NCBI GenBank assembly: GCA_025350695.1
Contig: JANXXI010000196.1
Coordinates: forward strand, 1 to 49,304
DNA length: 49,304 nt
DNA from: Acidobacteriota bacterium
GTDB taxonomy: Bacteria > Acidobacteriota > Terriglobia > Bryobacterales > Bryobacteraceae
Direction: 5' to 3'
Shown here: in pieces, positions 1 through 9,658 of the stretch
Layout of the letters: every line of letters begins with the position of its first letter
How positions within the stretch are numbered: the stretch's first letter is position 1
The notes under the pieces: generated by a model
Database searches by the model: none
Told to the model about the DNA's origin: nothing
Seen by the model: the letters and a program-made list of their open reading frames with translations, nothing else
Position numbers and translations under genes: made by a program

Positions 1-1523
1 GCGAACGGTATGACCGGCAAACCAGCTTCAACCCTGATGTCTTGAGTCCACTGTCGAGCAAGGTGGAATCCACACTCGGCCGCAAGGTGTATGGCGCGGT
101 GCAATTTGCAGGCAAGGATGGAGCGCCACGAAATTTGTGGGCCACTAGCCACAATCTGGGGCCGCGTTTCGGATTGGCGTATTCGCTGAATTCGAAGACC
201 GTATTGCGTACGGGATTCGGCATCACCTTTTTTCCCACAACACAGCGAGCCTACATCATTAATTCAGGCATTGGCTATTCGGTGACCAACTCGGCAGTGA
301 CGTCGATTGATAGCGTCACGCCGATTGCCGCGTTCGACAATCCATTTCCGCCGGAGTTTCCCGTACAGCGGCCGACGGGTAGTAGCCAAGGCGCCGACAC
401 CGGATATGGCACCGGCGTTACGGGTGGTGTTTTTAGCGCAGCCAACTCCTATGTTGAGCAGTGGAACTTCGGAATTCAACGCGAATTGCCGAACGCTCTA
501 GTAGTCTCGGTTTCTTATGCCGGCGGACATGGTGTAAAGCTTCCCTTGAACTTCAGTGCGAACGACCTAAACCCAATTAACTATGGCGCCCCTGGGGACA
601 ATTCCAGGGTGACGGTTCTACAGAAGACGCAACCGAATCCATTCTATGGATTGATCAAAACCGGGAATTTGTCTAATGCGACGATTTCGTTGCAAACATT
701 GTTGAATGCATTTCCGCAGTACAGCACGCTGGCGATGCAGTACATGCCCTGGGGCAATGCGAGCTACAATTCCATGCAGGTGGCCGCTTCAAAGCAGACG
801 CGCGGAGGCCTTTCGGTGCGCCTGGCTTACACTTGGGCGAAGAATCTCGGCAACATCAATAACTTAACGACGGCCGATAGCGTGGGGGAAGGCAACGCAA
901 ATTTCCAGAACTCATGGGCGCGTCAGATTGAGCGATCCGTTTCCACCGCCGACATTCCTCACCGTTTGGCTATGAATGGCACTTACGATTTACCCTTTGG
1001 CAAGAAGCGCAAGTTTGGCCGGAACATGAATCGTTGGGCGAACGCATTGGTTGGCGGTTGGCAGAGCAACGGGATTTTCACGATTCAAAGTGGCCTTCCG
1101 TTGCAGATCACCGAGACGGGGCAAGCGGCTTACGGAGGCTCTCGTCCCAGTTATTCGTCACTCAATCCGCAAGCCTACACTTCGGGAAGCGTACAAGATC
1201 GCTTGGGTGGGATTTCGGGCGGTACGGGCTACATGAATAAGAGCGCCTTCCGATTGGCCAGCTTTTTCGAATTTGGCGATGTGCCGCGTGTCAACGGAAA
1301 ATTCAGGGCGCCGCGGCCGATCAATACGAATGTATCGTTGAACAAGTTTTTCCCGATCAACGAGAAGATGCGGATGCAATTCAGGACGGAGATTTTCAAT
1401 CCCTTTAACCACCCGATTTTTGGCGGGCCCACGGTGCAGTTCGGCAATCCGGCGTTTGGCACGATTAACGGACAGGCTAACCGTCCCCGCAATATTCAAC
1501 TCGGTTTGAAAATTCTTTGGTGA
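1..1523 (+). CDS. TonB-dependent receptor, Oar-like, 3' part (5' end outside window)
   Basis: This is the C-terminal part of an outer-membrane beta-barrel of the Oar-like TonB-dependent receptor family that is greatly expanded in Acidobacteriota. The frame is already open at base 3 and begins with [11 protein letters not shown], a phrase usually seen in mid-barrel, so the N-terminal signal peptide, carboxypeptidase-regulatory domain and plug lie upstream of the window. Visible barrel landmarks are the '[11 protein letters not shown]' strand near the start, '[11 protein letters not shown]', '[10 protein letters not shown]', '[18 protein letters not shown]', '[16 protein letters not shown]' and an aromatic C-terminus (LGLKILW), the usual signal for outer-membrane insertion. 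Substrate is unknown; members are presumed to import or bind polymers. The 3' end overlaps the convergent MFS gene by 28 bases. Confidence 0.93.
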   Translation, partial: ERYDRQTSFNPDVLSPLSSKVESTLGRKVYGAVQFAGKDGAPRNLWATSHNLGPRFGLAYSLNSKTVLRTGFGITFFPTTQRAYIINSGIGYSVTNSAVTSIDSVTPIAAFDNPFPPEFPVQRPTGSSQGADTGYGTGVTGGVFSAANSYVEQWNFGIQRELPNALVVSVSYAGGHGVKLPLNFSANDLNPINYGAPGDNSRVTVLQKTQPNPFYGLIKTGNLSNATISLQTLLNAFPQYSTLAMQYMPWGNASYNSMQVAASKQTRGGLSVRLAYTWAKNLGNINNLTTADSVGEGNANFQNSWARQIERSVSTADIPHRLAMNGTYDLPFGKKRKFGRNMNRWANALVGGWQSNGIFTIQSGLPLQITETGQAAYGGSRPSYSSLNPQAYTSGSVQDRLGGISGGTGYMNKSAFRLASFFEFGDVPRVNGKFRAPRPINTNVSLNKFFPINEKMRMQFRTEIFNPFNHPIFGGPTVQFGNPAFGTINGQANRPRNIQLGLKILW

Positions 1524-2767
1524 TCCTTTCTGCCGATCAGCACCATCAGCAGAGTGCCGGCGATTACCGGCAGGATGCTGGCGACGATCAATACCGGTCT
1601 ATACGAATAATGATCAGCCGCGAAGCCCGTTAGGTACGTCGCGATGATTGTGCCGATGCCTGCGCCCGTGCCGCTCATGCCACTGACTGAGGCTACGCTT
1701 CGAGTCGGATAGAGGTCGGCGGGCAGCGCCAACACGATTGTGGAAAACGCCGCATAGCAGAAAGTGGCGAGCGAGAAGCAGATCACAAGAGTTGCGAAAC
1801 CATCAAGGTAGGCGACTGTCGCGAGAGAACTCATACCCAGGGCGCAGGTAAGGGCCACAACCTTGCGGGCGCGAATCAGCGGCCATCCGCGTTGGATGAG
1901 CAAGCTCGACGCGCCACCGCCGGCGAAGTTGCCGATATCGGCGGCCAGGAACGGCGCCCAAAAGGCCAGCAAACTTTCTTCGGGCTTGAAACCTCTTGAT
2001 ACCAGGAACAACGCAAACCAATCCGTGATGAAAAACCAGACCGGGTCAGTAAACGATTTCGCGAGGATGATGCCCCAGGTGTCCTTCCGAGTCAGCAGTT
2101 GTTTATAAGAGAGCGGCGTGGCCGCGGATTCCAACTCGGCTTCGGCGCGTTCGGTCAGGATCAAGGTGCGCTCTTGGGGCGACAGGCGGGGGTGCTCCTC
2201 GGGTCTTCGGTAGAGCCTTAAGAAGAGCGGGATCCACAGAAAGCCGAGGATGCCGGTAAGCAGAAAAGCTGGCCGCCATCCACCGAAGCTGTGATAGACC
2301 CAGTAGACGAGCATTGGCGCGACGGCCCCACCAATGGCCGAGCCGCTATCGAAGATCGCCACGGCCCATCCGCTTTCCTTACGCGGGAACCATTCGGCGA
2401 CGGTCTTGGCGGCTCCGGGCCAATTGGCCGATTCACCAAGCCCGAGCAAGAAGCGAAATCCACAGAAGCTGGCAAGGCCGGTAGCAGTGGATGTGAGTAG
2501 GGCCGCCGTGGAATAAACGGCCACGGCGATACTGAGGCCTCGACGAGTGCCGATTATGTCGAGCATGCGACCGCAGAGGGATTGGCCAATTGTATATGCG
2601 AGACGGAAGGAGATGATGAGCAAGGCGAAGGTCTCGTTGCTCCAATGGAATTCCTGCTTGATGTGCGGCGCGAGGGCTCCAAGGGTTTGGCGGTCGATGT
2701 AATTGATAGTGGTGGACAGGAAGAGCAGCCCAGCGATGCACCAGCGCAGATTGCGGATGGGAGCCAT
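1496..2767 (-). CDS. MFS transporter, anion:cation symporter (hexuronate/ExuT-like) family
   Basis: A 423-residue inner-membrane transporter with about 12 hydrophobic segments. The first helix region (NYIDRQTLG), the loop [12 protein letters not shown] and the segment [19 protein letters not shown] followed by [14 protein letters not shown] are typical of the ACS branch of the major facilitator superfamily, which includes hexuronate and other sugar-acid/organic-anion importers. A sugar-acid substrate would fit the enolase-superfamily dehydratase encoded about 1.2 kb away, but the two genes are on opposite strands and not in one operon, so the link is only inference. The start at 2767 gives a normal N-terminus; no good Shine-Dalgarno sequence is visible. 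The stop overlaps the convergent receptor gene. Confidence 0.92.
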   Translation of the reverse strand: MAPIRNLRWCIAGLLFLSTTINYIDRQTLGALAPHIKQEFHWSNETFALLIISFRLAYTIGQSLCGRMLDIIGTRRGLSIAVAVYSTAALLTSTATGLASFCGFRFLLGLGESANWPGAAKTVAEWFPRKESGWAVAIFDSGSAIGGAVAPMLVYWVYHSFGGWRPAFLLTGILGFLWIPLFLRLYRRPEEHPRLSPQERTLILTERAEAELESAATPLSYKQLLTRKDTWGIILAKSFTDPVWFFITDWFALFLVSRGFKPEESLLAFWAPFLAADIGNFAGGGASSLLIQRGWPLIRARKVVALTCALGMSSLATVAYLDGFATLVICFSLATFCYAAFSTIVLALPADLYPTRSVASVSGMSGTGAGIGTIIATYLTGFAADHYSYRPVLIVASILPVIAGTLLMVLIGRKDHQRIFKPS

Positions 2768-3030
2768 GTATTTATGTGAGCGTAGCAGGTGGCCGTATTA
2801 CATGTTTTGAATTACTTAAGCAATTGTTAGGGGGCGACAGGTTCAAATCGTGTTCGTCTCAGCATATCGCAGAAACATTTCTTGACACGAGCTAATTCCG
2901 AGCGCGCCCGATCTGCGGCACCCACTGGGCCATCATAGTCATCTCTTCTCCGGCCCCTGAGGGTCTGTAATTGCGGGAGGGCTAGATGTCTCAGCCACGT
3001 TGGCACAGAAGGATCTAAGCAAACCGCAGC

Positions 3031-3624
3031 GTGCAGGATCTTTACAATCTCCGCAACGAACGCTCAATTTCCGGATTCGATCAAACCCAGCGGTCTGTCA
3101 CAACCGTGCTGTACGACCTGCCCTTCTTCAAAGGTTCGAAGAGCGCAGCGGCCTATCTGCTTGGTGGATGGCAACTATCCACCATTACAACAGTTCAAAG
3201 CGGTTTCCCCGCTCCTATCGCCTTCGGCGTCGATACAACCGGAACTGGCATCGGTTCACGACCCGATTATGTTACGGGCCAGAAGGCAAATCTCGATGGC
3301 TCGGAACGTAGCTGGCAACGCTGGTTCAATACTTCCGCGTTTGCACAAACACCTTTCGGACGTTTCGGAACGGCGCCTCGCACCGGCGCGATTCGGCTTC
3401 CTGGGTCGATCAACACAGACTTCAGCTTCAATAAGAGCTTCCGTGTTGCCGAGCAAAAGCGCATCGAGTTCCGCTCGGAATTCTACAACCTGTTCAACCA
3501 CTTCAATCCCGATTCGGGTTCCGTGGATTTGAACATTCGCTCGCAGACCTTCGGGAAAGTGGGTGGTGGAGTTCGTGGCATCACAACTCGCGTCGTGCAG
3601 TTAGGGGCAAAGTTCGTTTTCTAA
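3031..3624 (+). pseudogene. Truncated Oar-like TonB-dependent receptor (C-terminal barrel remnant)
   Basis: The reading frame encodes about 197 residues matching only the last part of an Oar-like receptor: DLYNLRNERSISGFDQTQ, a barrel hairpin (VLYDLPFFKGS), LGGWQLSTITTVQSGFP, then RIEFRSEFYNLFNHFNP and the terminal strand ending VQLGAKFVF. The frame is closed by TAA at 3016-3018, just upstream of where homology begins, and there is no signal peptide, regulatory domain or plug. It therefore cannot make a receptor and is read as a deletion remnant. A GTG at 3031 could start translation, but no ribosome binding site is seen. A strong terminator follows at 3646. Confidence 0.85.
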
Positions 3625-3645
3625 ATTTGTTGAATGTTAAGGACC

Positions 3646-3681
3646 GGGCGGGATGGGTGGAAACCTGTTCCGCCCTTTTTA
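3646..3681 (+). terminator. Rho-independent terminator after the receptor remnant
   Basis: The arms GGGCGGGA (3646-3653) and TTCCGCCC (3668-3675) form an 8-bp stem with one G-T pair, followed immediately by TTTTT at 3676-3680. It lies 22 bases after the stop codon of the truncated receptor, so the original terminator of that gene seems to have been retained. Confidence 0.8.
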
Positions 3682-3995
3682 TTTCGAATCACTTAAGCGA
3701 TTTTCAGACGTTCCTCTATATGACGCAGCCGTGCATCCAACACGTCTTACACCCGCCGAAGATTGGCTTCTTGCAAGCGGCTGCATCAAAAATAGTGGCC
3801 CTTAAGTCTGATTCAAAGATCGAATGTCTGAACGCAAGTCTGACAACCTGCTGCTATTGACGAGGATCCCAACCAGTACAGCCATCAAAGGGACTCCGAT
3901 AGACAAAGCTGCTTGTACAGTCTGATCTGTCATGCTCCCATTACACTCACCTGCCAGCCGCCAAATGCGATAAGCTACGTCTTACGCCAACTCCT
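3682..3995. other. Intergenic region without a recognisable gene
   Basis: The stretch between the terminator and the dehydratase ribosome binding site holds only short unconvincing frames. I see no RNA gene or clear repeat. It should contain the promoter of the dehydratase, but no clear -35/-10 pair was picked out. Confidence 0.5.
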
Positions 3996-4009
3996 GGAGG
4001 CCCTAACCT

Positions 4010-5251
4010 ATGACCAACCGACGAGCATTTCTAAAAACTCTCGCCGCCGCTCCCGCGGCGATCCACCTTGCCCGTCCCACCATCGCTGAAGCTGCCCTAC
4101 CGAAGGCGAAAATAACTCGAATCCGCATCTATAAGCCACCAAATCTGAACGAACTGTTCAACCAAAGCACCATGATCTGCACGGTGGAAACTGACATTGG
4201 CATCACGGGAATTGGCGAGGGCGGATCGAAAGACACTCTTGAGCAATGCGCTGGCACGTTAATCGGCAAGAATCCGTTTCGCATCGAAGCCATATGGCAG
4301 GAAATGTACATTGCCTGGTTCTATCCTCCGGGACGCGAAAAGGTACACGCACTTGGCGCGCTCGACATGGCTCTCTGGGACATCAAGGGCAAGGCGCTGA
4401 ATCTGCCTGTGCACGAGTTGCTGGGGGGCGCCGTCCGGGAACATTGCGAATGTTATGCAACAGGTGGTGGAGCAACGCCCAGAGCCGGCCAGCGCCTGAG
4501 CCTGAAGGAACGCGCGGCTTCCACCATGGAAGCCGGTTACCGCGCCTTCCGCATGGGAGCGGGCGACACGGCGGTAGGCCAGGTTTTCAATAGTCATGAA
4601 CGTGTGCGCAAAGTGGCTCAGGATTGTAAGGAGTTGCGCGAAGGCGTCGGCAAGAACGGCGACTGGTGCATCGATTTTCACCAACGCTTCGATTACAACG
4701 ACGCCGTTCGCGCTTGCCGCATGATTGAAGAATTCGAGCCGTACTTCGTCGAAGACCCGGTACGCGACGAACACGCCCATCAGGATCTCCCCAAGCTTCG
4801 GCAAATGACGGTGGTGCCACTGACCCACGGCGAGGAGTGGGGGCAGCGCTACGATTTCAACAGACTCGTCGAGAACCACGACATCGACTACATTCGCGCC
4901 ACGCTACCCAACGTCGGAGGCATCACGGAAATGATGAAGATCGCCGCGATTTGCGAGACCCACGCGGTGGGCATCATTCCGCATTTCACGGGACCGGTGG
5001 CCACCGCGGCGCTAGTGAATTGCCTTTCCACCTTCCCTGGACCGGTCATCATGGAGTACAACTATGGCGGCCGTCCCATCTCACATTTGCCACAATGCCT
5101 TGATTTCAATAAGGGTAAAGCGATGCGCAATGATCGCCCAGGTTTGGGTGTGACTGCCGATCTGAAGCAGATGACGATGATCGGCGAAGTAACTACGCCA
5201 GGACGCAGCAACGTGTTTGTTCGCCCCGATGGTTCGCTGACGCACTGGTAA
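4010..5251 (+). CDS. Tat-exported enolase-superfamily sugar-acid dehydratase (galactonate dehydratase-like)
   Basis: A 413-residue mandelate racemase/muconate lactonizing enzyme family protein. The N-terminus carries a twin-arginine motif (NRRAFLKTL, residues 3-11) followed by an Ala-rich segment, so export by Tat is predicted, unusual for a dehydratase but common for enzymes of this phylum. The N-terminal capping domain includes LGALDMALWDIKGKALNLP (residues 115-133). In the barrel the likely Mg ligands are D222 (in IDFHQRF, with H224 as possible acid/base), E248 (FVEDPV) and E275 (HGEEWG); a later PHFTGP supplies another His. The DxH arrangement and the following NVGGITE resemble galactonate and mannonate dehydratases. 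GGAGG at 3996-4000 supports the start. It stands alone, though an MFS sugar-acid-type transporter lies nearby. Confidence 0.9.
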   Translation: MTNRRAFLKTLAAAPAAIHLARPTIAEAALPKAKITRIRIYKPPNLNELFNQSTMICTVETDIGITGIGEGGSKDTLEQCAGTLIGKNPFRIEAIWQEMYIAWFYPPGREKVHALGALDMALWDIKGKALNLPVHELLGGAVREHCECYATGGGATPRAGQRLSLKERAASTMEAGYRAFRMGAGDTAVGQVFNSHERVRKVAQDCKELREGVGKNGDWCIDFHQRFDYNDAVRACRMIEEFEPYFVEDPVRDEHAHQDLPKLRQMTVVPLTHGEEWGQRYDFNRLVENHDIDYIRATLPNVGGITEMMKIAAICETHAVGIIPHFTGPVATAALVNCLSTFPGPVIMEYNYGGRPISHLPQCLDFNKGKAMRNDRPGLGVTADLKQMTMIGEVTTPGRSNVFVRPDGSLTHW

Positions 5252-5285
5252 CATACACGCTCCAAGCAAGGTCAAGTGTAAACTT

Positions 5286-5328
5286 ACCCTAGCCAGTACT
5301 ACTGGTCGACTGGGTCTTAGGTTTTTTC
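5286..5328 (+). terminator. Possible terminator downstream of the dehydratase
   Basis: An inner hairpin CCAGTA-C-TACTGG lies within flanking ACC/GGT complementarity and is followed by TTTTTT. The stem is imperfect, so this is a weak call. Confidence 0.35.
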
Positions 5329-5345
5329 TGTCACATAATAGAGAT

Positions 5346-7142
5346 ATGCCAAAAGTTGTTTTCGCTTGCTTGCTCGCATTCGCCATCCCTGCCTGGGACG
5401 CTGAAATGACGCGTCCCACTGCCGGGCCCGTCACCATCATGAAGGCGGTGGATGTAAAGCCTGGCATGAAAGGAACGGCTTGGACCGTGTTTGAAGGCTA
5501 TGATGCAGAGCCCGTGCCGCTTGAAATTATTGGCACGTGGAAGTCCGCCTCAGGACCCCGGCAGGACATCATCATCGCCAAGATGGGCGGGAAAGCCATT
5601 CGAACGAACGTAGCTGGTGGGATGAGTGGTTCGCCCGTCTACATTGATGGCAAGCTGATGGGCGCGGTAGCCTATCGCTTAAGTACTTTTTCTCCAGATG
5701 CCATCTGCGGCATCACGCCGATTGAGATGATGCTGGAAATCAATGAGTTTGATGAATCCCGTCCGATGGATGCTAAGGTTCCGGGGCAAGCAAAGCGGGC
5801 GTCGAATTCCGATGGACCCGCATTCCAATCCCAACAGCTGATACCGATTGAAACGCCGCTTAGCTTTTCGGGCTTCCAACCTATGGTGCTTGACCAGTTC
5901 GGCGGACTATTCAGCCAAGCCGGCATGACGCCGGCACAGGGCGGCGCGGCCGGCATGCTGCGTGCAGGCAAGCCTGTCAATGGGTGGCAAAAAGCGTTGC
6001 GGCCAGGGGATGCCGTTTCGGCAATTCTGGTAGCCGGCGATATGAGCCTGTCTGCCATGGGTACCGTTACCTATAACGATGGCAAGCGAGTGCTAGCATT
6101 CGGGCACCCTTTCTTGAACCTTGGCCCCGTGGGCATGCCTTTGAGCAAGAGCGACGTGTTGATGGTGCTCTCCAGCCAGTTCCAACCCAACAAGTTCGGC
6201 AACGCAACTGAGATCGTCGGAGCCCTACGGCAGGACCGGCACAACGGCATCATGGGCGTTTTAGGGGAAGAGTCCCCAATGATTCCAGTGAACGTCAAGC
6301 TTCGGTCTTATGACGGCTCCGATAAAGTCATGAAGGAAAAGAAGCTACACTTCGACATTTTTGTTCACCAGAAATGGACCCCTTCGCTGATGATGATTAC
6401 CTTGTTTAATTCCATGAGCGGGATGAATGAATTCAGTGACGAAGCAACGTGGAAGCTTTCGGGGAATGTGGAACTAGCAGGCGGCCAAAAGCTCGCGCTG
6501 CAAAATATGCAGGCTCCATCGGAAGCCCCCATGCCTCCTGCTGTAGTGCTGGCCAGCTGGTGGGGGGATAAATTCAATCGCTTATTTGCAAACACTGTGA
6601 AGATGCCCGATCTGAAGGCCGTGGACGTAACCATCGACCTTATCCCCGAAAGGCGCACTGCGGTGATCGAAGGAGCGTGGATTGCCAATCCGGAAGTGGA
6701 AGTTGGCCAGGAAGTGCCGGTGAAAGTGTTCCTGCGGCCATGGCGTGGCGAGCGTGTGGAACGCACCTTAAAAGTGAAAATTCCCGTCGATTTCCCTTCG
6801 GGACAGCATCGCATCCTATTGAGTGATGGCGATACTTTGAACCGTACACAATCCTTCGCCGCGTCGGCGAATCGTTTTATAGAGATTCCGGAGATCGCCT
6901 CGCTCATCAACCAGGAGCGCACCAACAACAAGCTGTATGCGTCCCTGGTTCAATCCCGTCCCACCGTTTATGCTGATGACAAGACGTTGCCTAGTTTGCC
7001 CTCCAGCGTTCTCAACATCATGCAAAGCGGTAGAGCCTCAAAGCCCTTGTTGACCACTCCTGAAACGATGATCGAACAGTCATCCACGGCCTTTGACTTT
7101 GTGGTTAACGGCAGTCAATCGATCCGTATCGTCGTTAAATAA
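5346..7142 (+). CDS. Secreted SpoIVB/S55-peptidase-domain protein with permuted motif order
   Basis: A 598-residue exported protein (hydrophobic signal at residues 1-19) of the SpoIVB peptidase S55 group widespread in Acidobacteriota. The nucleophile motif GMSGSPVYIDGKLMGAV (residues 92-108, likely Ser94) follows a strand PVPLEIIGTWK, resembling the C-terminal half of SpoIVB. The segment MGTVTYNDGKRVLAFGHPF (residues 238-256, likely catalytic His254), which resembles the N-terminal half of SpoIVB, comes afterwards, so the halves are in reversed order compared with the Bacillus protein. The last roughly 280 residues are beta-rich and unassigned. There is no PDZ domain. An equivalent of the SpoIVB catalytic Asp was not identified. 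The next gene starts 18 bases downstream, indicating an operon. Substrate unknown. Confidence 0.88.
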   Translation: MPKVVFACLLAFAIPAWDAEMTRPTAGPVTIMKAVDVKPGMKGTAWTVFEGYDAEPVPLEIIGTWKSASGPRQDIIIAKMGGKAIRTNVAGGMSGSPVYIDGKLMGAVAYRLSTFSPDAICGITPIEMMLEINEFDESRPMDAKVPGQAKRASNSDGPAFQSQQLIPIETPLSFSGFQPMVLDQFGGLFSQAGMTPAQGGAAGMLRAGKPVNGWQKALRPGDAVSAILVAGDMSLSAMGTVTYNDGKRVLAFGHPFLNLGPVGMPLSKSDVLMVLSSQFQPNKFGNATEIVGALRQDRHNGIMGVLGEESPMIPVNVKLRSYDGSDKVMKEKKLHFDIFVHQKWTPSLMMITLFNSMSGMNEFSDEATWKLSGNVELAGGQKLALQNMQAPSEAPMPPAVVLASWWGDKFNRLFANTVKMPDLKAVDVTIDLIPERRTAVIEGAWIANPEVEVGQEVPVKVFLRPWRGERVERTLKVKIPVDFPSGQHRILLSDGDTLNRTQSFAASANRFIEIPEIASLINQERTNNKLYASLVQSRPTVYADDKTLPSLPSSVLNIMQSGRASKPLLTTPETMIEQSSTAFDFVVNGSQSIRIVVK

Positions 7143-7160
7143 AAGACACAGTACATTTTA

Positions 7161-9323
7161 ATGAACAATCACAGTATTCTCTTCCTGAGCGCCCTCGCAG
7201 TGGCGCAGACGCTTCCATCGATCGCCGTTGAAACCAAAACCTGGACGCTTGATTCCAAGTCCGATTACGATAAGGCCAAGCTTGAGCGTGTGGCGTTACG
7301 AAGTGATGGAAAGCTGACGTTAGCCCCAACTTTTGTGGAGTTGCTCGATTCGGAAGAACCATATCTTTGGGCGGTGGCTCAGGACTCGAAGGGTTTGATT
7401 TACGCGGGCGGTGGCAGTCCAGGAGCTTCCAGCGCTAAGTTGTTTGTCATCGGGCGGGACGGTAAATCAAAGAAACTGGCGGAACTGCCTGGATCGGAAA
7501 TTCATGCCATCGCCATCGATAGTAAGGATCGCGTGTTCGCCGCCACTTCGCCCGATGGGAAAGTATATCTGGTAAACAGCGCGGGCAAATCGGAAGTGTA
7601 CTATGACCCGAAGACTAAGTACATATGGGCGCTTTCGTCAAGCTCAAACGGCGACCTCTTTGTCGCGACCGGCGACAAGGGTGAGATCCACAAAGTGACG
7701 GCGGCAGGGAAGGGAAGCTTCTTCTACAAGACAGAAGAAACGCATGCCCGGTCGATGACGATCGATTCCAAGGATAACCTGATTGTCGGAACCGAGCCCG
7801 GTGGCTTGATCCTACGCATCAGCACCGCCGGCGCCGGATTCGTACTTCATCAAGCCGCGAAGAAGGAAGTGACCTCAGTAGCCGTTTCAAAGGACGGAGT
7901 CGTCTATGCTGCAGCTGTAGGTGGGGCCAGAAGCGCGCTGCCGGCTCCGCCGCCTCCGCCGCCTGCTCCGGTTGCAACTGGACCCGGCCCAATCGCCCCG
8001 CCTGCTCCGCCGCTCTCATTTGCTCCCTCTTTCAGCGGAGGTTCGGAGGTCTATCGAATCGATCCTGACGGCGCGCCTGCTCGAATATGGTCCGAGAGCC
8101 AGGATATCGTCTATTCCGTGGTCGTTGGATGCGATGGAAAGCCATTGGTGGCTACTGGGAACAAGGGCCGCATTTACCGCATTGACAGTGATCTGCTTTC
8201 AACGCAATTAGTGGCCAGCACCTCCACGCAAATTACACAACTCACAATCGGGCGAGACAATCAAAGCCAATGCTCGGTTCTGACGACTGCTGCGAACTTA
8301 GGTAAAGTTTTCCGGCTTGGTTCCGGCACTGAAAAAACGGGAACAGTGACCGGTGAAGCTTTGGACGCGGGTTGGTTCTCCTCATGGGGTCGAATCACCA
8401 GCAGGCAAACAGCAGATGGGTCCGTGACTTTGGAATCCCGCACCGGCAACACGGAACGCCCGGGATCCCATTGGAGCCCCTGGGCGACGGTGACGGATCG
8501 AATTTCCTCGCCATCCGCTCGCTTTTTGCAGTATCGTATGAAGCTGGCGGCGACCACTGGCCCATCCCCGGAAGTGTCAGAAATTGAAATCGCTTACCTT
8601 CCAAAGAACGTGGCTCCAACGGTGGACGAAGTCGAAGTTACTCCATTCAACTACAAGTTTCCACCGCCCACTTCCTCTTCGTCCACGCCCTCCCCAAAGA
8701 ACTTCCGGCTTGGAGCGATCGGTCAGCGTCCCCCAGGGCCAAGCTCCTCATCCGATTCCAGCCCGACGGAGATGAATTACGCCAAAGGATTCACCGGCGC
8801 AAGATGGCGTAGCGCTGACCGAAACGGAGACACACTTCAGTTCAAGCTTGAGCTGCGTGGAGTGGGTGAGAAGGAATGGAAACTGCTTAAAGATAAGCTA
8901 ACCGTCCGGCACCTTAGTTGGGATAGCACGGCCTTTGCCGATGGGGAGTACAGGCTTCAAGTGACGGCATCCGATAGCGCAAGCAATCCGGAAGGGAAGG
9001 GCCTTGAAGGCAAACTTGTTAGCGAGCCGTTCCTGATCGACAACACTCCCCCAAAGATAATGGAACTAGCCGCGACCGTAATGGGCAATAAGGTTACCGT
9101 GCGCTTCAAGGCTGCTGACGCTCTTAGCCAAATCTCCCGCGCCGAGTATTCTGTCAACGGCGGTGAATGGACCTTGATAGAGCCAACCACTCGTATCACC
9201 GATGCTAAGGAGCATGCGTACGCTATTGCTTTCGAGAAGGGTCCTGTTTCCGAGCAGACAATTGCCGTTCGGGTTTCTGACCAATTCGACAATCAATCCG
9301 TCGAGAAGACGCTGCTCCGCTAA
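7161..9323 (+). CDS. Exported beta-propeller protein with C-terminal Ig-like domains
   Basis: A 720-residue protein with an N-terminal hydrophobic segment (residues 4-20) consistent with export. Residues about 60-270 contain repeated blades of the form 'AIAIDSKDRVFAATSPDGKVYLV' and 'MTIDSKDNLIVGTEPGG', a six- or seven-bladed propeller of the SMP-30/NHL/WD40-like kind. A Pro/Ala-rich insert (PAPPPPPPAP, about residues 261-290) interrupts the propeller. The C-terminal half has beta-sandwich-like segments, including 'RLQVTASDSASNPEGKG' and 'IDNTPPKI', typical of Ig-like or Y_Y_Y-type modules. It follows the S55-domain gene by 18 bases, so the two are probably co-transcribed and may act together outside the cytoplasm; partner function is inferred only. 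No strong ribosome binding site is visible. Confidence 0.82.
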   Translation: MNNHSILFLSALAVAQTLPSIAVETKTWTLDSKSDYDKAKLERVALRSDGKLTLAPTFVELLDSEEPYLWAVAQDSKGLIYAGGGSPGASSAKLFVIGRDGKSKKLAELPGSEIHAIAIDSKDRVFAATSPDGKVYLVNSAGKSEVYYDPKTKYIWALSSSSNGDLFVATGDKGEIHKVTAAGKGSFFYKTEETHARSMTIDSKDNLIVGTEPGGLILRISTAGAGFVLHQAAKKEVTSVAVSKDGVVYAAAVGGARSALPAPPPPPPAPVATGPGPIAPPAPPLSFAPSFSGGSEVYRIDPDGAPARIWSESQDIVYSVVVGCDGKPLVATGNKGRIYRIDSDLLSTQLVASTSTQITQLTIGRDNQSQCSVLTTAANLGKVFRLGSGTEKTGTVTGEALDAGWFSSWGRITSRQTADGSVTLESRTGNTERPGSHWSPWATVTDRISSPSARFLQYRMKLAATTGPSPEVSEIEIAYLPKNVAPTVDEVEVTPFNYKFPPPTSSSSTPSPKNFRLGAIGQRPPGPSSSSDSSPTEMNYAKGFTGARWRSADRNGDTLQFKLELRGVGEKEWKLLKDKLTVRHLSWDSTAFADGEYRLQVTASDSASNPEGKGLEGKLVSEPFLIDNTPPKIMELAATVMGNKVTVRFKAADALSQISRAEYSVNGGEWTLIEPTTRITDAKEHAYAIAFEKGPVSEQTIAVRVSDQFDNQSVEKTLLR

Positions 9324-9383
9324 TTTGAAGTCAAATGCCGGTTAACCGGCGCTTCTCCATCCTAAACTTCTGAATGGTGAAGG

Positions 9384-9518
9384 TACTTTTCTTCACGTAG
9401 TACAACTTGAAGCATTCGCGTTCTCGAAAATCGTGTTCAATGGATGCCGCCGTTGATACTCATGGAGTTAGATTTGAACGCGGTTTTGAATGCTCCATAG
9501 TACTTTTTCACACACGTA
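9384..9518. repeat. Pair of short direct repeats upstream of the PEP-CTERM gene
   Basis: Two similar blocks, TACTTTTCTTCACGTA (9384-9399) and TACTTTTTCACACACGTA (9501-9518), lie about 117 bases apart in the 335-base gap before the PEP-CTERM gene. The gap also has a perfect 14-bp palindrome GCCGGTTAACCGGC at 9337-9350. They could be regulatory sites; no gene is seen in this gap. Confidence 0.35.
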
Positions 9519-9658
9519 AATCAGGGCTGTTTTGAAGCCCCCTGGTAGTCTTGACTAACCCCGAAAAGTGCCCCAATATTGGTCATCAGAGGAAAGGCAG
9601 CAGTTCTGCTAGCCAGCCAATCCCAAGTAGTGATCTAAATTTTCGGAGGTATTAGGCC

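Noticed and set aside
2845-2875. T-arm-like sequence (GGTTCAAATC) that might mark a tRNA 3' end or attachment site
   Set aside because: The stem has a mismatch, no anticodon or D arm is found upstream, and there is no CCA end or acceptor pairing.
3627-3860. 77-codon frame after the receptor fragment
   Set aside because: It covers a strong terminator and shows no coding character.
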